Positions 12,557 through 25,215 of a stretch of 64,000 nt of DNA are shown here, in pieces. The notes below the pieces were generated by a model. That model had not been told where the DNA came from. It saw only the letters and a program-made list of their open reading frames with translations, and searched no databases. This DNA is from Uloborus plumipes. Its lineage: Eukaryota; Arthropoda; Arachnida; Araneae; Uloboridae. The stretch's first letter is position 1, and every line of letters begins with the position of its first letter. Position numbers and translations under genes: made by a program. The stretch lies in assembly GCA_038373865.1 (NCBI GenBank), contig JAXGGA010001091.1:62001-126000 (forward strand), in the 5' to 3' direction.

Positions 12557-15412
12557 TATAGATAAAAAGCATAACTTTCAATTGTGGGTTAATATTAATT
12601 TTAATAATGGAAGTTACGACTAAGAATCAAACTCGAAACGGAACGAAAGAGCATTTTTCCTCAGCAACAAAGATAAATGCTTCGTAAGATACTGAAAATG
12701 AAGGTGTAGAAAAATGTGTTGTGTGATTTAAGAAATTGTTGCTCTTGATGTAATATGAGTTTAGATGTCAAGGCACGTGGACCGTAGACCGAGACTTTTT
12801 CAGTTAGAAAAGAACGAAATTTGAAAACACATTTAATAGTTTATTTCTTTCTTGAATTTATTTCAGGAACTTTTACTTCACTCTGAAGAGGAAGCTAAAA
12901 ACTAATCCCGTGACAATCGAGCAATGTGTGGTGCATATTTAATCTGGCAGAAGTGTATTAGTGCGCTAAATAGTACTTAATATGAAAACAGCGCTGAAAG
13001 AAAAGGAAAATATTTATTTAACTACAGAAACCTTTTTTGTTTCTTATGCTTTTCAGTACAAAGAGTTCTCAACATTTAAAATACTCCGACTAAGAGCAAA
13101 TGTAGTTACATCAATAGATCAGATTTTCGATAAAGGAATCCTTCGTTCGTAAACTTAAATTCTTTGTTGTTCAGATTGCTTAAATTTTTATTTCACAAAG
13201 CACGTCAGATTCAAAATCTTGATTTAACTCTTCCCAGAAATAACAACGGCTTATAACCTCACTCCTTTGAAACGATGATTTTGTTCTAAAATATTTATTA
13301 TATAACTGTTAGTTATGTAAGTAGCAGTTTCATTTGGGGCAAAAGAAAAGCCGCAGTTGTAAGCTTATAAATGGGACTTTTTTTTTCTGTTTTATTAAGT
13401 ATTTCTAACTTTGACTTTATTCCGGTGACTTTTAAACTTGTGAGCTGATAGTTTTGACATAATTTGAAAAATTATTGGCAACAAACTTCATTTGGTTCAC
13501 ATTGAGCATCGTCGAAATCAAGTTGGAGATAGAAAGAGCTTCTAGTTTAGCTGCCATAATATAATACAAAATAAGGAATTTTTGAATTTTTATATTAGAG
13601 ACATTTTTAAATAAAAAAATCATAAGCTCATAAGTGGACATTATAACACAAACCTCAGTCTATGTTAGCATGGCATTAAAAAATCGGCAGGTATTTGAAC
13701 GTTTACGAATAACTCAAGCAAGGGGAAAATAAATAGATTCTTGGAAAGTTTCCAAACACATAAAGGTTCTCTCCTTATAATCACTTTCTAGCGTGTAAAC
13801 ATGGATATCATCTAATACGAACATTGAAAAACATTTCTAATGAATCTTTGTGGAAGTAGATATATGAGTTTAAATCACGAAATATGGTTAGAGAAACAAT
13901 TTACAAATCGTTTCGCATTTCCTGAATGATATAATTTCTTAAAAAAAAATCCTAATATGGGATATATACAATACATACTCTTACATAAAATGCTATAACC
14001 GTAAGCGTTTTTTCAAGATGCGACTTGCCCTGCTTGTCTTTTCCCCACAGATAAATGCGCTCTTCTTTGAGCTTTTAACAAGGAGAAACATCCTTATTGC
14101 TTTTTGAAGAAATAAACTGCTCTTCCTGTTTTTTTTTTAAATCTTTTTTTTAACAGGAGGTCAGATTTCCCATTGCTTGAAATAAAAGTTATCCATAGAA
14201 TTGATTTATGTTAAATAATCAATAAAAAATCCGGCACCCTTTTAAACCATATATCCTTTTATAACAAGCAACCTTGTTTAGGAAAAGTAGTAAATTCTCT
14301 TTAATAAGTCATGCGTTTTCAAGTTTTTACCGTAACGTTTGAAGCGTTGAAGATATTTCTACCTATTATTCTGTAGAAAAGAAAAGTACGCTTATCAATT
14401 TTTTTTGTTGGTTCCTCTTCAGAAGGCAGACTCCGTTTACACATTCACTCCGTGGTCATGTCCGGAAGTCGTCAAAGAAGAAGTGATTTCATATGCTAAG
14501 AGATAATTAGGGTAACGCCAAGTCCTCCAAGCAAAAATATTTGGAATGAAATTCGCATGTTTTGCAATACCATCACACATAGCTTATAATTTTCATGATA
14601 GAAATTAAAGTTTTTGTTTTATTTTTCTGAGAATCCAGAACGAAATTTCAGAGAAAAAAAAAGAGCTTCATGCTCTGTCTGTTTTTAATATTTTGTAATT
14701 ACAAAAGAAAAATGGGCGATGATGAGAAAATATAGTTTTATTTCTTACTGGCACATTTTTTATTATTCATCATAAGCGCAGTTTAACTAAAGCATCAAGT
14801 AATTGAATTAACGACTCAATTTCACTAATGGCAGTCAAATGCTGTCAACTAGCAAATAAATGAACGTGCTTCCATTTCCAACGCAGGACTGTAAGCTTGT
14901 CTGCTATAATCCAATTAATAATTGAGGAGTCCTCAACGAAAAATAGTTGCAATGGTGTTATTGAACACATAATTATGTTAATAGCCCTAAAATAAGTAAT
15001 GTTTTAGTATTTCAAAAATATTCTTGGATACTATTTTCGACTTCAGCGGTATATTCGCGCATATACTAATGCGCTAACAGTGTGACCTGAAATAAATGAA
15101 CTTCACCATCATTTTTGATCAAAATAAACCGCTCCATGTAGAATTTAAATCCTACCTGTTTTAAATGCGAACCACTGCCTTGTCAGGAAAAACGAATATA
15201 ATTTGCAGACTCAGCTGAAGTGTGTGTGGTCCACGTCAACTAATCAATAAATATTAGGTAATTTTTACCTATATTTTCGTATCAAGCAATTTCGCTTTAA
15301 TAAGTTATTAAATTTATTTTAACTAGTAATGCTTTACAGTTTTTACGTTTGATTGAAGTTTACAGTGTTGAAGCTGTTTTTCCTTATGAGCAAGTGAAAA
15401 AGAAGTTGGGGA
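12557..15412. other. AT-rich noncoding stretch
   Basis: No coding exon, RNA gene or repeat structure recognised over about 2.9 kb. Confidence 0.5.
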
Positions 15413-15600
15413 ATGTGGGGCAAAGTGAAATAGTAAAATATTTTCCCAGTTTGCAGCGCCACCAATTTAACAATATTTTAACTAAGTTTCAAGACATATA
15501 GCGGGTTCCTGTCAAAAAATAAATTACTCCAAAGATCAACGAAAAAAAATGTACAAGCAATTTTTAAAATCTGATACATTTATTGTGTAATATCTGTTGT
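15413..15600 (+). repeat. End fragment of the GGGGCAAAGTGAAA foldback family
   Basis: AATGTGGGGCAAAGTGAAAT, then AAATATTTTCCCAGTTTGCA, and on through ACTCCAAAGATCAACGAAAA, matches in reverse the right arm of the element at 51570-52458. Only one end is present here. Confidence 0.6.
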
Positions 15601-18067
15601 TTTTCCAAAATACTTCTTGCAATTACAAAATGTATGATACTGCGATTTACCTTATTAAAATAAACTTTTTTATTTTTATTTCAATGCGACAGTACAATTG
15701 TGGCTTAGAATTCTGCTCCTGGGAGAAAGGTTATATATTCATCAAAATTTAGATCGGTTCAGCTGACGAAAATAAGTAACACAAAGCTATATTTTCTGGC
15801 ACATGGGAGGTTCTATCTGATGACCTGTGGTGAGGGCCGTTAGATTTTGATTATATTAGTTAATCCGTTAGTGGAAGACATTGCATTGTAACAGATTAAA
15901 AAACAAAACCGCTACCCAAGGACTCGACCGCTCTCCCAGCCATTTTTGGCCCACGTGCAATTTACCTACAAAAATTTGGAGATGCTGCTGAAGGACATAA
16001 AATGTAGAATCTGCAACAAAAGTAATGATGAAAGTACCTGGAATGATTAGACCGACATTGAAGTTGTTATCTTAGACTTTTTATTGTATGCACTCAGGGA
16101 CCACGTTGGTTGGCGGTAGGCGTAGGGCTATCCTATTTGTTTCCTCCACAAATTTTTATTTCATCAGACAGGATCAGATTCCGGAACCGTCCGGACCGTA
16201 GTTATGATTTAGAAGAATTCGGTGCAGGTTTCCTATCCACACAGGATACCTCCGGCGTCATCGTATAAGTATGGAGCGGATTTAAGATTTCAGCTTTCAG
16301 TTCAGAACATGCTGCATCCGGCCTCTCATTCCGAACAAAATGAGCATTCGATCGTAGGGGAGGTATATACAGGTTCCCAGAGTCATATCCTTCTTGTAAT
16401 TATTTTACGAATAAAAATTACATGATGAAAAATGGTGGCTGTAGAATCATGAAGGCAATCGGCGAGGCAACATTGTCGGAAGTTGTAGCATCACTGACGA
16501 AAAACGTGGTTGCCGCCAGCCAGGAGCAAACAGTGTTGCCGTTTCCTGTTCCATAACTTCAAGTCCCAGATGCTTCTTCTTTACTAAGCGTTGGATGGAG
16601 GCGTAATCCACAGTGGAGTAGGAAAAGAGTGGAGGAAACAAGCGGAAAGACGCGAAATATGTCGAACTTCACGACATGACCTTCGAGCGATTAGCATGGC
16701 GCTCTTACAAGCTAAGAAAACGAGTACTATCTGGGGATGCTTTACACTAAAGCAATGCGTAATAAAACAACAAAACGAATTGAAATTGATGCCTATATTT
16801 TGTTAAAATATTTTTTAAGGTTATGGTATAATTTACCACGTTAAAATTAAAGTCTTGTTCCAAGATTTCAACAACAGCAGAACTGTATCTCATATCGTGC
16901 AATGAGTTCAGGGAATATATTCATAGAAATTTGGATCAGAATTCTGTTGCCAAAAATAAGTCATTAAAACAATACGTTTATAAGTGTGATGCTCTAATCA
17001 TCTGCGGTAATAGGTCTATTTTGAGATGCTAGGTATTAAAGTAATGCTTAAACAACCAAAATGTAAAATGTCTTTATTTTTCGTCGAAAGTGGTGAAAAA
17101 AATATCAAAAATAATGCTTTATGAAGTTTGATAAAGCATTGAGGAAGTTACACAAGCGTTCTCACAAATGAAAAAAGGATAAAAAAAGAAACCTTGGAGA
17201 AATATTATATGTGATGATTAAAAGAATATGACATGTTTTTGAGTATGATTTTAACAATCAGTATACATAGTCTTAAAATTTTTATTTGAAAAATTAAATA
17301 TAATATGGCTATATAGCTGTCTAACATACACTTGTAGCAAACTATTTACTCAACAATCATATTTAATTAATAAAACCTTGTTTGCATTTTATTGATGCGA
17401 CTTTCCGCTCCCATACTAAGTAATTTCCATTATCCTACTCCAACGCTGAGAAAAAACACAGCAAATTGCATTTTATTGTAGAATACAAATCCAATTTTGC
17501 AGACAACAATATGCGTTTAACATGCAGAGAAAAGCACTTAAGTTTTATATTCGCATGAACAAGAGATCTTAGCTTTATGTACTCAGCATAACTGAGTAAC
17601 ATCTCTTGCTCCCAAAGCTTAAACCTCTTTGGAAATAGATAAAATTCTCCATATATTTTCTGTACAGCTGCTCATTAAGCAAGAGTCGTTATAGCAATCT
17701 CAGAGCTCTTAGTTTTATCTGGAGAAAAAAAAAATTAAAGCACATTAAGTATGTAAGGAATTCGGAACTAATTAATTTTTAAAGCAAATATTCCGACGCT
17801 ATTCAAAGAGAATAAAAATCATTTATAAGGCTTAAATTAAGAATATTTTATTAGATGTTTACATAGGTTTAATTTCATTTGTCCATTTTGTCATCTACTT
17901 CTCCGAGAATTAATTTATTTTATTGTATTTTATTCTTCAACAAGACTACTGTTTTTAGTAAAGTAGTTTTCACACTTATTCCCAAGAACATCTTTTAGCT
18001 TTTAATCATAAACAAAAAAAACTGCTAAATGAAAATTGGCAGTTTCCATTAATCTCATAAATTATAG
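15601..18067. other. Noncoding stretch with a GC-richer island
   Basis: Mostly AT-rich. The 16090-16700 segment is clearly less AT-rich and has open frames on both strands (16222-16425 plus, 16447-16641 minus), but no protein family is recognisable. It could be a remnant of a retroelement or LTR. Confidence 0.35.
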
Positions 18068-18075
18068 ATTGAAAT

Positions 18076-18248
18076 CAGGGACGTCATTTCAAGTTTTTCC
18101 AGGGGGGGGGGGGCAAAGGGTCCAAATACAATGCAATTTCATCGGAAAACATCAAAAGCCACGCCCACTTATATGTAAATACATTGATTTCTCAAAGCCA
18201 GGAGGGGGGGGGGAATTGACCCTCCTGCCCCCCTAAATGACGGGCCTG
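18076..18248 (+). mobile_element. hAT-type MITE, copy 1 (CAGGGACGTCATTT family)
   Basis: Ends are CAGGGACGTCATTTC and AAATGACGGGCCTG, flanked by attgaaat / attgaagt (7 of 8 match), an 8-bp target duplication. The ends fit the YARNG start and 8-bp duplication of hAT elements. Inside are a G9-type run, a conserved core with CCACGCCCACTTATATG, and a second G run before a C-rich end. Confidence 0.85.
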
Positions 18249-18787
18249 ATTGAAGTACTTACCAGCGTTATCAAACTCGAATTAAAATTAAACTATTTAG
18301 AACCATTTGGATTTTAAAATGCTTTATTTGGGAATAAATATATGTTAAAAAAAAGGTTTATCCTGTCTTTTGTTTCGCACAAAATATAACAGCAAAACAA
18401 ATTAGTCATTCAAGGTAATTCATTTTAGTTAAATAACACAGTTAATCCTACTTAGTTATTTGGACAACGTTTTATGAGGAATTCATCCTGCATTTACCTC
18501 TTATATTTTAGCTTTTAGAAGACTTTTTTAGTTTTTTTTCCTGTTCTTTCTTTTGAAGTTTTGACTCATAAATTAACTAACAGGTCTTGGAGGGGCAACA
18601 TAATTCATGAAAAATTACAAAAATTGGGAGTAGGAAACTTTTTCTGGGTACGTGGATAACTTATCAAAAAGTATATACAATTGAAGAAGCAGGTGGATGA
18701 AGGTGATATGTAGCACTTGAATTTCGTCGATTTAAAGAAATTCAAATGAGTGTGTGTTCAATTGTGTTAACTCAGAAATACAATTTA

Positions 18788-18930
18788 AGGGACAAGCGAA
18801 TAAAGGTAATATGTGACATTTTTTTAATTGCTAGAAAAAGCTTTCAAAAAAAATATTACCTTATCACCTTCATCCATAATAAAAGTTTTTCCAAAATTGT
18901 CACATATCACCTTTATCCACTTGCCCCTTC
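18788..18930. repeat. Short foldback repeat
   Basis: GGGACAAGCGAATAAAGG…ATATGTGACA on the left pairs with TGTCACATATC/TTATCCACTTGCCCC on the right. A third, partial copy of the arm (GGTGGATGAAGGTGATATG) lies just upstream, near 18690-18710. Confidence 0.6.
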
Positions 18931-19284
18931 ATTTATCTTTGTAGTGCTTTAATTAATGTATGACAAAAGTTTGATTAATATCGCGTGATTCTGCATTCAA
19001 GCAAAAGCATTGCAATACTTCTTAAAATTCTTCTGGACTGATATTGAAAAAGAAGAAAAATAGCTTGCAACTTTGTTGTGAAATACTTTCTGGGATTAAA
19101 GACTGCATACTCCCGCGTAGAAGGATTTTCAAGTAAAACTTATTTGAAGAAAGGGGCGATTGGCGCCAAAATTTAATCGATGCTTGCTTCCATATTGGGT
19201 TAGTGTTATTCCTAATTTCATTCAAATCGCAGCATTATTTCTCGCGATACAGTAGGTGCAATGATAAAATAAGCACTTTTGATT

Positions 19285-19892
19285 GCTTCACCCCCCCTTT
19301 GAGATATTGTTACACAAATTGAATCAGCACCTGTACTCAATAGGGTCGGACCTCAATATGGACCAATTTTCGTCTAATTCCGACAGTTACTTCCTGAAAT
19401 ATAGCAATCACTCCCGCGCAGAACACGTGCGACTGCTCCACCCCCCTTCAAGATATTGACATGAAAATTGAATCAGCACCTGTACTCAGTAGGGTCTACC
19501 TATGGACCAATTTTCGTTTGAATCTACCGGTTACTTCCTGAGATATAGCAATCACCCACGCGCAGAACACGTGCGATTACTCCACCCCCCTTGGAGGAAT
19601 TCACTAAAAAAAGTCAGGTACACCAGTTCACATGGCGGTACATATGTGCAAAAATTTTTGTTCGATTTCATGCAGTAGTTTTGTTTATGCAGTAGTTTGC
19701 TCTAGCGCGGCCACAAAAACTGGTCACACACATACAGACTCATACACACACAGACACACAGACAGACATGTTCCAAAAATGATCGAAATGGACTCAGCGC
19801 ACCTCAAAACGTGCAAATCCGTCAAAATTCGACATTCGAAAATTTTCACGAATCCAATACTTTCTTCTATATATTAGATATAGAAGAAAGTA
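19285..19892 (+). repeat. Interspersed repeat: ~147-bp tandem units plus terminal hairpin
   Basis: Three units open with CTCCACCCCCCTT-like motifs near 19287, 19435 and 19580. Each is followed by GAATCAGCACCTGTACTCA (first two) and ATAGCAATCAC. Then come a CA-rich ACACACAGACAGACATG tract and a perfect 13-bp stem with 5-nt loop (19860-19890, CTTTCTTCTATAT/ATATAGAAGAAAG). The layout resembles the 3' end of an arthropod repeat; the class is unknown. Confidence 0.6.
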
Positions 19893-21115
19893 AAAGAGAA
19901 AAAAGTTGCATTAATACGGCTGTTTAGCCAATCTTTTAACTTATAAAACGATTTTATTGTGGAAGAAATATGTATATATATATAATGTATTTATTTTGGA
20001 CGCTATTCACAGTTTAAGAACTATTTCATACCTGCTTCAATAATTTTGTAATATTGCATCAAACAATATCAATCTTTTAGCAATAAAACATACTGTTTTC
20101 GAAAAAGTGAAAGGCAATGTATTCTTTTTTACGAGAATCACGAGTGCTGCTGAATTTACGCTTGTTTTACTTTGATGTCATATCTGTGACGCGTTGTCAT
20201 GGTAACGAGCTTGATCAATAAAAGTGAGCCTTTTTTATCCCCATTGTTTTACTTTATATCTTTAAGAAAAGCGCTAAAATTTTCAAACTATTTTTTGTCC
20301 CATTTTTCTTATCTAGTAAACGTGTCATTTTATTTTTCATACAAAAGATATGATTTTAATTTGTGCTTTCTTTTTTTTTCTTTTTAAACGAAATTAACTG
20401 TGCAGTGACTTGGAAATAAAGCGTTTTAATTAAAACATAAGATAAGATATTTACGAAAAATTGATTTTCGCTCAAAAAGTTTAATCTAAGTTACTAATGT
20501 ATTCAAATACGAGAAGAAGAATATAAAAAGAATGCATTGTCTGTTCACAAAAAAAAAATGTTTGGAGGTCATTTAAATATGTAAAGTGTTTTAATTTTTC
20601 ATTGATAAATCTCTCTTATTCTCGTCTTCTGCATAAAAATAGGGCCAAAAAATGTCAATATATGAAGGAAGCAATATAACTTTCTGTAAAAAATTAATTT
20701 ACTCAGAATAATGGGTTGGGACTAAAAAGTCCTAAATAATGCATGCCTAATTTAGAAATATTGAATTATATTATTCAGCAACCTCTTTACAAATTTAATC
20801 ATATTAATCCTATAAAAAATCAACTTTTCAAGCTGCACATCTCCAATAAGAAGTTTGTTGAATAGGCTCGTATAAGATTAAATATAATACTAACATAGTT
20901 ATTTAAAGGGGCTATTGGACACATGCGCCATGCAGAGCAACAGTGGTGTGAGTTATTTTTTGACATAATTTGTTTTTCTCCATAAGAGATTAGTTCAAAC
21001 CGCAGTCTACTTCATATGAAAGTGGTTTAAGTCAAGGTTCAGCCTTTTGCTGAGCGACAGTAATATGACAGCAGCAATACTAAACAGCAGCAATGTTATG
21101 TGCAAAAAGTAGCTG
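19893..21115. other. AT-rich noncoding stretch
   Basis: No gene or repeat recognised. T-rich frames such as 20199-20387 are low-complexity. Confidence 0.5.
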
Positions 21116-21462
21116 CACTGCAAAAAAAAAACAGCTGTTTTTATAGTATACAGCTAATTGTATAGTAATTTTACAGTAATAAATTATAAAATTGCTAATT
21201 TTACAGTAATAAACTGAAAAATTGCTAGTTTTACAGTTTATTGCTGTGCATTTTACAATTTTAAACTGGAACCTCTACTACTAGTATTATACTGTTTTTA
21301 CAGTACAATTTTATGGGAATAAACTGTAAAATTGCTAATTTTACAGTAATAAACTATAAAATAGCTGGTTTTACACTTTATTACTGTGCATTTTATAGTT
21401 TTAAACTGAAATCACTGATTTCAGTATTATACTGTAAAAACAACAGCATATATTTTGCAGTG
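21116..21462. mobile_element. CACTG foldback MITE, copy 1
   Basis: Starts CACTGCAAAAAA and ends TATTTTGCAGTG. The interior consists of many copies of the phrase TAATTTTACAGTAATAAACTG and its inverse, so the element is self-complementary throughout. No clear target duplication at this copy. Confidence 0.7.
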
Positions 21463-22183
21463 TGCTAATCCATTCAATTACTAGAAATATTGTTTTAATG
21501 ACCTGCACCAGTTTTGCTCTCAACGGTTCATATAGTTTGGCTTAGCTCTAATTACAGAACTGATTTCACGAAACGAGACATTCGTGAATTATTTGGTAGC
21601 TGTGAATGACAATATACAATATATATTCGCGTAAAATGTCCTCCAGTTCTGTTAAATTATTACATTAATTGTGCATAATTCTTGCGGATTTAACATGGAT
21701 TTACTTTTTAATTGGCATAATCCTTTTCCTTTAAGATTCATAGAGTTCATAATTCGGTCTGGATTGGTCACAAAATTGGCTTCTAAAATATTAACCGGGC
21801 TCTCTTCGGAAACTAGAAATAACAGGCGTTTTGCTACTTTTCCCAAGAGAAGTCATTAGCAGTATTTGCACAATCTCCACTTTTTTGTCCTCGCATTTTT
21901 TCTGTCATTTTGTAACTCACTGTTATGAATGAAAGCGAAAATCATTGCAAAAGTTTCTAACAACGTAATGAGGCCGTTGACATTGTTGTTTCGTTTTCTG
22001 ATATTATGGTATCATTACTGTCACAGTGCTATTTTATGCTGCAAAAAATGGATGAATCTTGAATTTTTTGCCGATGCAAAGCAGCCCCAAAATCCATATT
22101 TTTTTTATAACTTAACTAACTACGTTAAAAAAAAGTATGTATTTTAGTTTGCGATAAAACTACTTTCGAGAAGCAACTGTTGT
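21463..22183. other. AT-rich noncoding stretch
   Basis: No feature recognised. Overlapping open frames on both strands at 21652-21859 have no family signature. Confidence 0.4.
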
Positions 22184-22455
22184 TGTCTTGTACCACTTTG
22201 GCTGGCAATTTGGGATGCGCTGCTTCAATTTTCCAACTGTACTATAATTTGGTGTGAAGTCCGACTTCCACAGTACACACATGCCATAAGAACCCGTCTT
22301 TCGGGTAGGCAACCATTCGCAGCACAACAACACATTCGCACAGAAAAAAAGGCAAGGACAGAAGGGAGGAAGGACATCCATGCCTGAACCGGGATTCGAA
22401 CCCGAGACTACCCCATCCAGGTCAGACTCCTCTGATCCCTGGACAGGGTGGCCAG
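22184..22455 (-). mobile_element. tRNA-derived SINE, copy 1
   Basis: On the minus strand it begins with a degenerate tRNA head (B box GGGTTCGAATCCCGG). Then comes a body including GGTTGCCTACCCGAAAGAC, CTGTGGAAGTCGGACTTCAC and CCAAATTGCCAGCC, and a tail with ACAACAACAG. The body matches the copies at 28832 and 48037. Pol III transcription from the A/B boxes and L1/RTE-like machinery are expected for this class. No clear target duplication was found here. Confidence 0.75.
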
Positions 22456-22604
22456 AGAAAGAGCTGTTCAAAGTACCACAAGCACAGAAACTGTGTGTTC
22501 ATAATGTAGTTGTATTGTCACATATTTATAATTTTGGCGTTATTTTCTGATAAGGCTCGTTCACTTTTTATTAGAAGCAGTCATAATATTTAAGAATGAC
22601 TAAT

Positions 22605-23020
22605 GTATAAAGCAGTAAGTAACCGCCCCTAAGCCAGGGCTAAGGCAGAAACATGCAATGCACCACCAGCTCGTTCATTCCATCCATGGACTGCAGTTTC
22701 GTGCAGTCCATGGATGTGGAATACACGAGCTGGTGGGGTATTGCATGTTTCTGCCTTAGCACTGGCTTAAGAGCGGTTAAACTGCAGTCCATGGATGGAA
22801 TAAACGAGCTGGTGGTGCATTGCATGTTTCTGCCTTAGCCCTGGCTTAGGAGCGGTTACTTACTGCTTTATACCCGAGCTTTGCCTCAAAATTTTCGAGT
22901 TGTACCGTACCAAGTGCGGTCGCTCACTGGTGCTCTAATTTCACATGAGCTCCCAGTTTTTGTTAGCTCTCTTTGCTTTAAGAGAAGATTTTTGCCTCCA
23001 GCTCGTTTAATCCTATTCGT
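22605..23020. repeat. Hammerhead-bearing foldback repeat, copy A
   Basis: The outer arms (AGTAAGTAACCGCCCCTAAG, GGCAGAAACATGCAATGCAC) reappear inverted at 22800-22870. A perfect 15-bp stem lies at 22681-22716 (CATCCATGGACTGCA, loop GTTTCG). On the minus strand ACGAAACTGCAGTCCATGG is the 3' half of a hammerhead core, but the CTGAYGA half is deleted. A second CTGCAGTCCATGGATGG lies in plus orientation at 22782-22798. Downstream GTGCTCTAATTTCACATGAG and TTTTTGCCTCCAGCTCGTTT match the interior of copy C. Right boundary approximate. Confidence 0.65.
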
Positions 23021-23504
23021 TTTTTCCTATTCCTAAGAAGTGAATAAAATAAGATTTAGTGTCTCTCAATGGTTTAGTAGCCACTTTTGCATAAACATTA
23101 TTGTGGCTCCGGATAATGATCATTGTTTAACAGTAAATAGTTGAACTTAAACTTACACCACTTTCGCATAAAGTATAATAATTGTAAAACTAATTTATGA
23201 AGGTTTAAATACAAATAAAAAAAAAACACAACACTTTTGCTCTCAACGGCACATATGTCAAGTGAAAACATTTTACCGTCTAAAAATAATGCTTTAAAAG
23301 AACACAGTTATTCTCAAACTGAACTAACTTATTAATTACTACAATTAAATATGAAGATAGACAATTTTTTAATATATATTACTAACTCGCTTTCCAGATA
23401 AAGAACTGTGATATCATTTTGAGCTAAGCATGATAGCATCTCATTAAATTCTATAATCAACGTGAACTAAATAGACTTCAACTCAAGAGAGAAAAATTGC
23501 TTTA

Positions 23505-23732
23505 CCGTAAATCAGGGTTACTTGGACCCACAACAGGGCTACTTGAGCCCACAGTAAAATGATAAAATCTGGGTTTGTTACTAGCGTTAGAGACTGCAGA
23601 GGGCTTCTACCTAGTGGAGAAACGAGGAACTACGTGCAAGTCTTCAACTAGTAGGTACCAAACCTAGATTTTATCATTTTATTGTAGTGGGCTCAAGTAA
23701 ACCCCTAGGGTCCAAGTAACCCTGATTTACGG
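23505..23732. mobile_element. TA-flanked MITE with long inverted repeats
   Basis: CCGTAAATCAGGGTTACTTG opens the element and CAAGTAACCCTGATTTACGG closes it. TA lies directly outside at 23503-23504 and 23733-23734. The arms extend through GGGCTACTTGAGCCCAC and ATAAAATCTGGGTTTG with few mismatches. Fits a Tc1/mariner-type MITE of 228 bp. Confidence 0.8.
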
Positions 23733-23734
23733 TA

Positions 23735-24353
23735 CCTTAAAAGAAAAGCTTTTTGACGTAGAACACTTGTGTGACGGGATTTTACAATTTGATCCTTTAA
23801 AGTTATTCTCAAAAAACAATTATTACTTAAGTCTGCGAATCAATTTCAAAGCCATTTCTCTTAAAACAAGTAAGGTGAAAAGCGTTCTCTTTTTCAAAGA
23901 AACTTAAAATAAAACGCGAAAATTCTGAATATTATTTTCTTTTTTATTGAATTGATTTTGAAATACAAAACATTCTTTTTTCCGTAAGTTATGAGTGAAA
24001 GAAAGCTGAAGTCTATAATTATCCTACTCCTGTGCCGAATTTGAGATTCGAAGAACAAAATTATACTCCGTTGTTTTCTACTTTCAATTTATAGTTTCTG
24101 TTTTCAAGTACAAGTAAAATGAGTTGCTTTAAGTTAGTTTTGTTTTCTTTCTATGGATTATTTTTCATTAATTTATTTTTTGTTTGTGTAAAAGGCATTT
24201 TTGCTGTGAGTAAAATAATTGGACCCTCTGTTACAGTCTTTTCATATTTTCTATTGGTTTAGAGTTTATACTCGCAAATATTATGAAAAGGAAATCATAA
24301 ATACTCTGTTAGAATGCTGAACTTTAAGCTGGAGTGAAATATAGCACATAGAA
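23735..24353. other. AT-rich noncoding stretch
   Basis: Nothing recognised. Confidence 0.5.
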
Positions 24354-24712
24354 CTATGATGCACAATCTACGGCCCGTGGGCGATATCCGGCCAGTTAAA
24401 CTAATCGTGTGTCCCGTTATTTTGTTCTGTGTTACAGATCGAAAAGCATGAGAAGTGACAGTGTCAAAAATTTGGAGCTAAATATTTAGAAAATGATTTC
24501 TGAAAAACCATGCCTTTAATAAAATAAGCACGAAGTAAAGATAACTGCAATTATTAATTTGTAGTTTTCGTTCCTGTCCATATTTTCCCATTTTATTAAT
24601 AAAAAAAAAAAGAAATATTGCGAAATTTTACCTAAGTTCAGACCCACGAGAAGAATTTTAATATGAGGTGCGACCCTCGGGCAGAAATAGATTTGGCATC
24701 CCTGACCTAAAA
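24354..24712. mobile_element. Putative hAT MITE (CAGGGATGCCAAATCT ends)
   Basis: The right end reads inward as TAGGTCAGGGATGCCAAATC, then a CCCGAGGGTCG patch. The left end reads GATGCACAATCTACGGCCCG, then GTGGGCGATATCCGGCC. This paired 'CGGCCCG…CCGGCC' layout recalls hAT elements of many animals. The left terminus is damaged and no target duplication is visible. Confidence 0.45.
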
Positions 24713-24865
24713 AGTTGCCGGGAATGAATTTGATATACCCCGAAATGCCAAAGTAAATAGTACACCCTCTTAATATAGTTTAACCTTGATTTTAATTTTC
24801 TCAAGGGGCTGGATAAAAAAACCGTAAAATACTGGAAAACGTAAAATATGAAAAATACATAGGTA

Positions 24866-25215
24866 CAGTGCAAAAAAAAGATGTTGTTTTTGCAGTATAA
24901 TACAGTTAATTTTACAGTACTTTTACTGTATAGTAAATTGTAAAATTACTAGTTTCACAGTTTATTACAGTGCATTTTACAGTTTTAAACTTGAACCTCT
25001 GCTGCCAGTATTAGACTGTTGTTTTTACAGTATAATACAGCTAATTGTATGGTAAAATTGCTAATTTGACTGTAATAAACTGTAAAATTGCTAGATTTTG
25101 CAGTAATAAACTACAAAATAGCGAGTTTTATAGTATATTATTGTACTTTTATTGCTTTAAACTGCAACCTCTGCTGCCAGTATTATACTGTAAAAACGAG
25201 TTTTTTTTTGCAGTG
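24866..25215. mobile_element. CACTG foldback MITE, copy 2 (TA flanks)
   Basis: CAGTGCAAAAAAAAG at the left and TTTTTTTTTGCAGTG at the right, with TA immediately outside both ends (24864-24865, 25216-25217). The interior repeats TTTTACAGTATAATACAG and related phrases. The TA flanks suggest a Tc1/mariner-type origin for the whole family. Confidence 0.75.

Noticed and set aside
22160..22471. 103-codon minus-strand frame with a CPCLFFCANVLLC segment
   Set aside because: It is the translated tRNA-derived SINE; the same peptide-like pieces recur in the other SINE copies.
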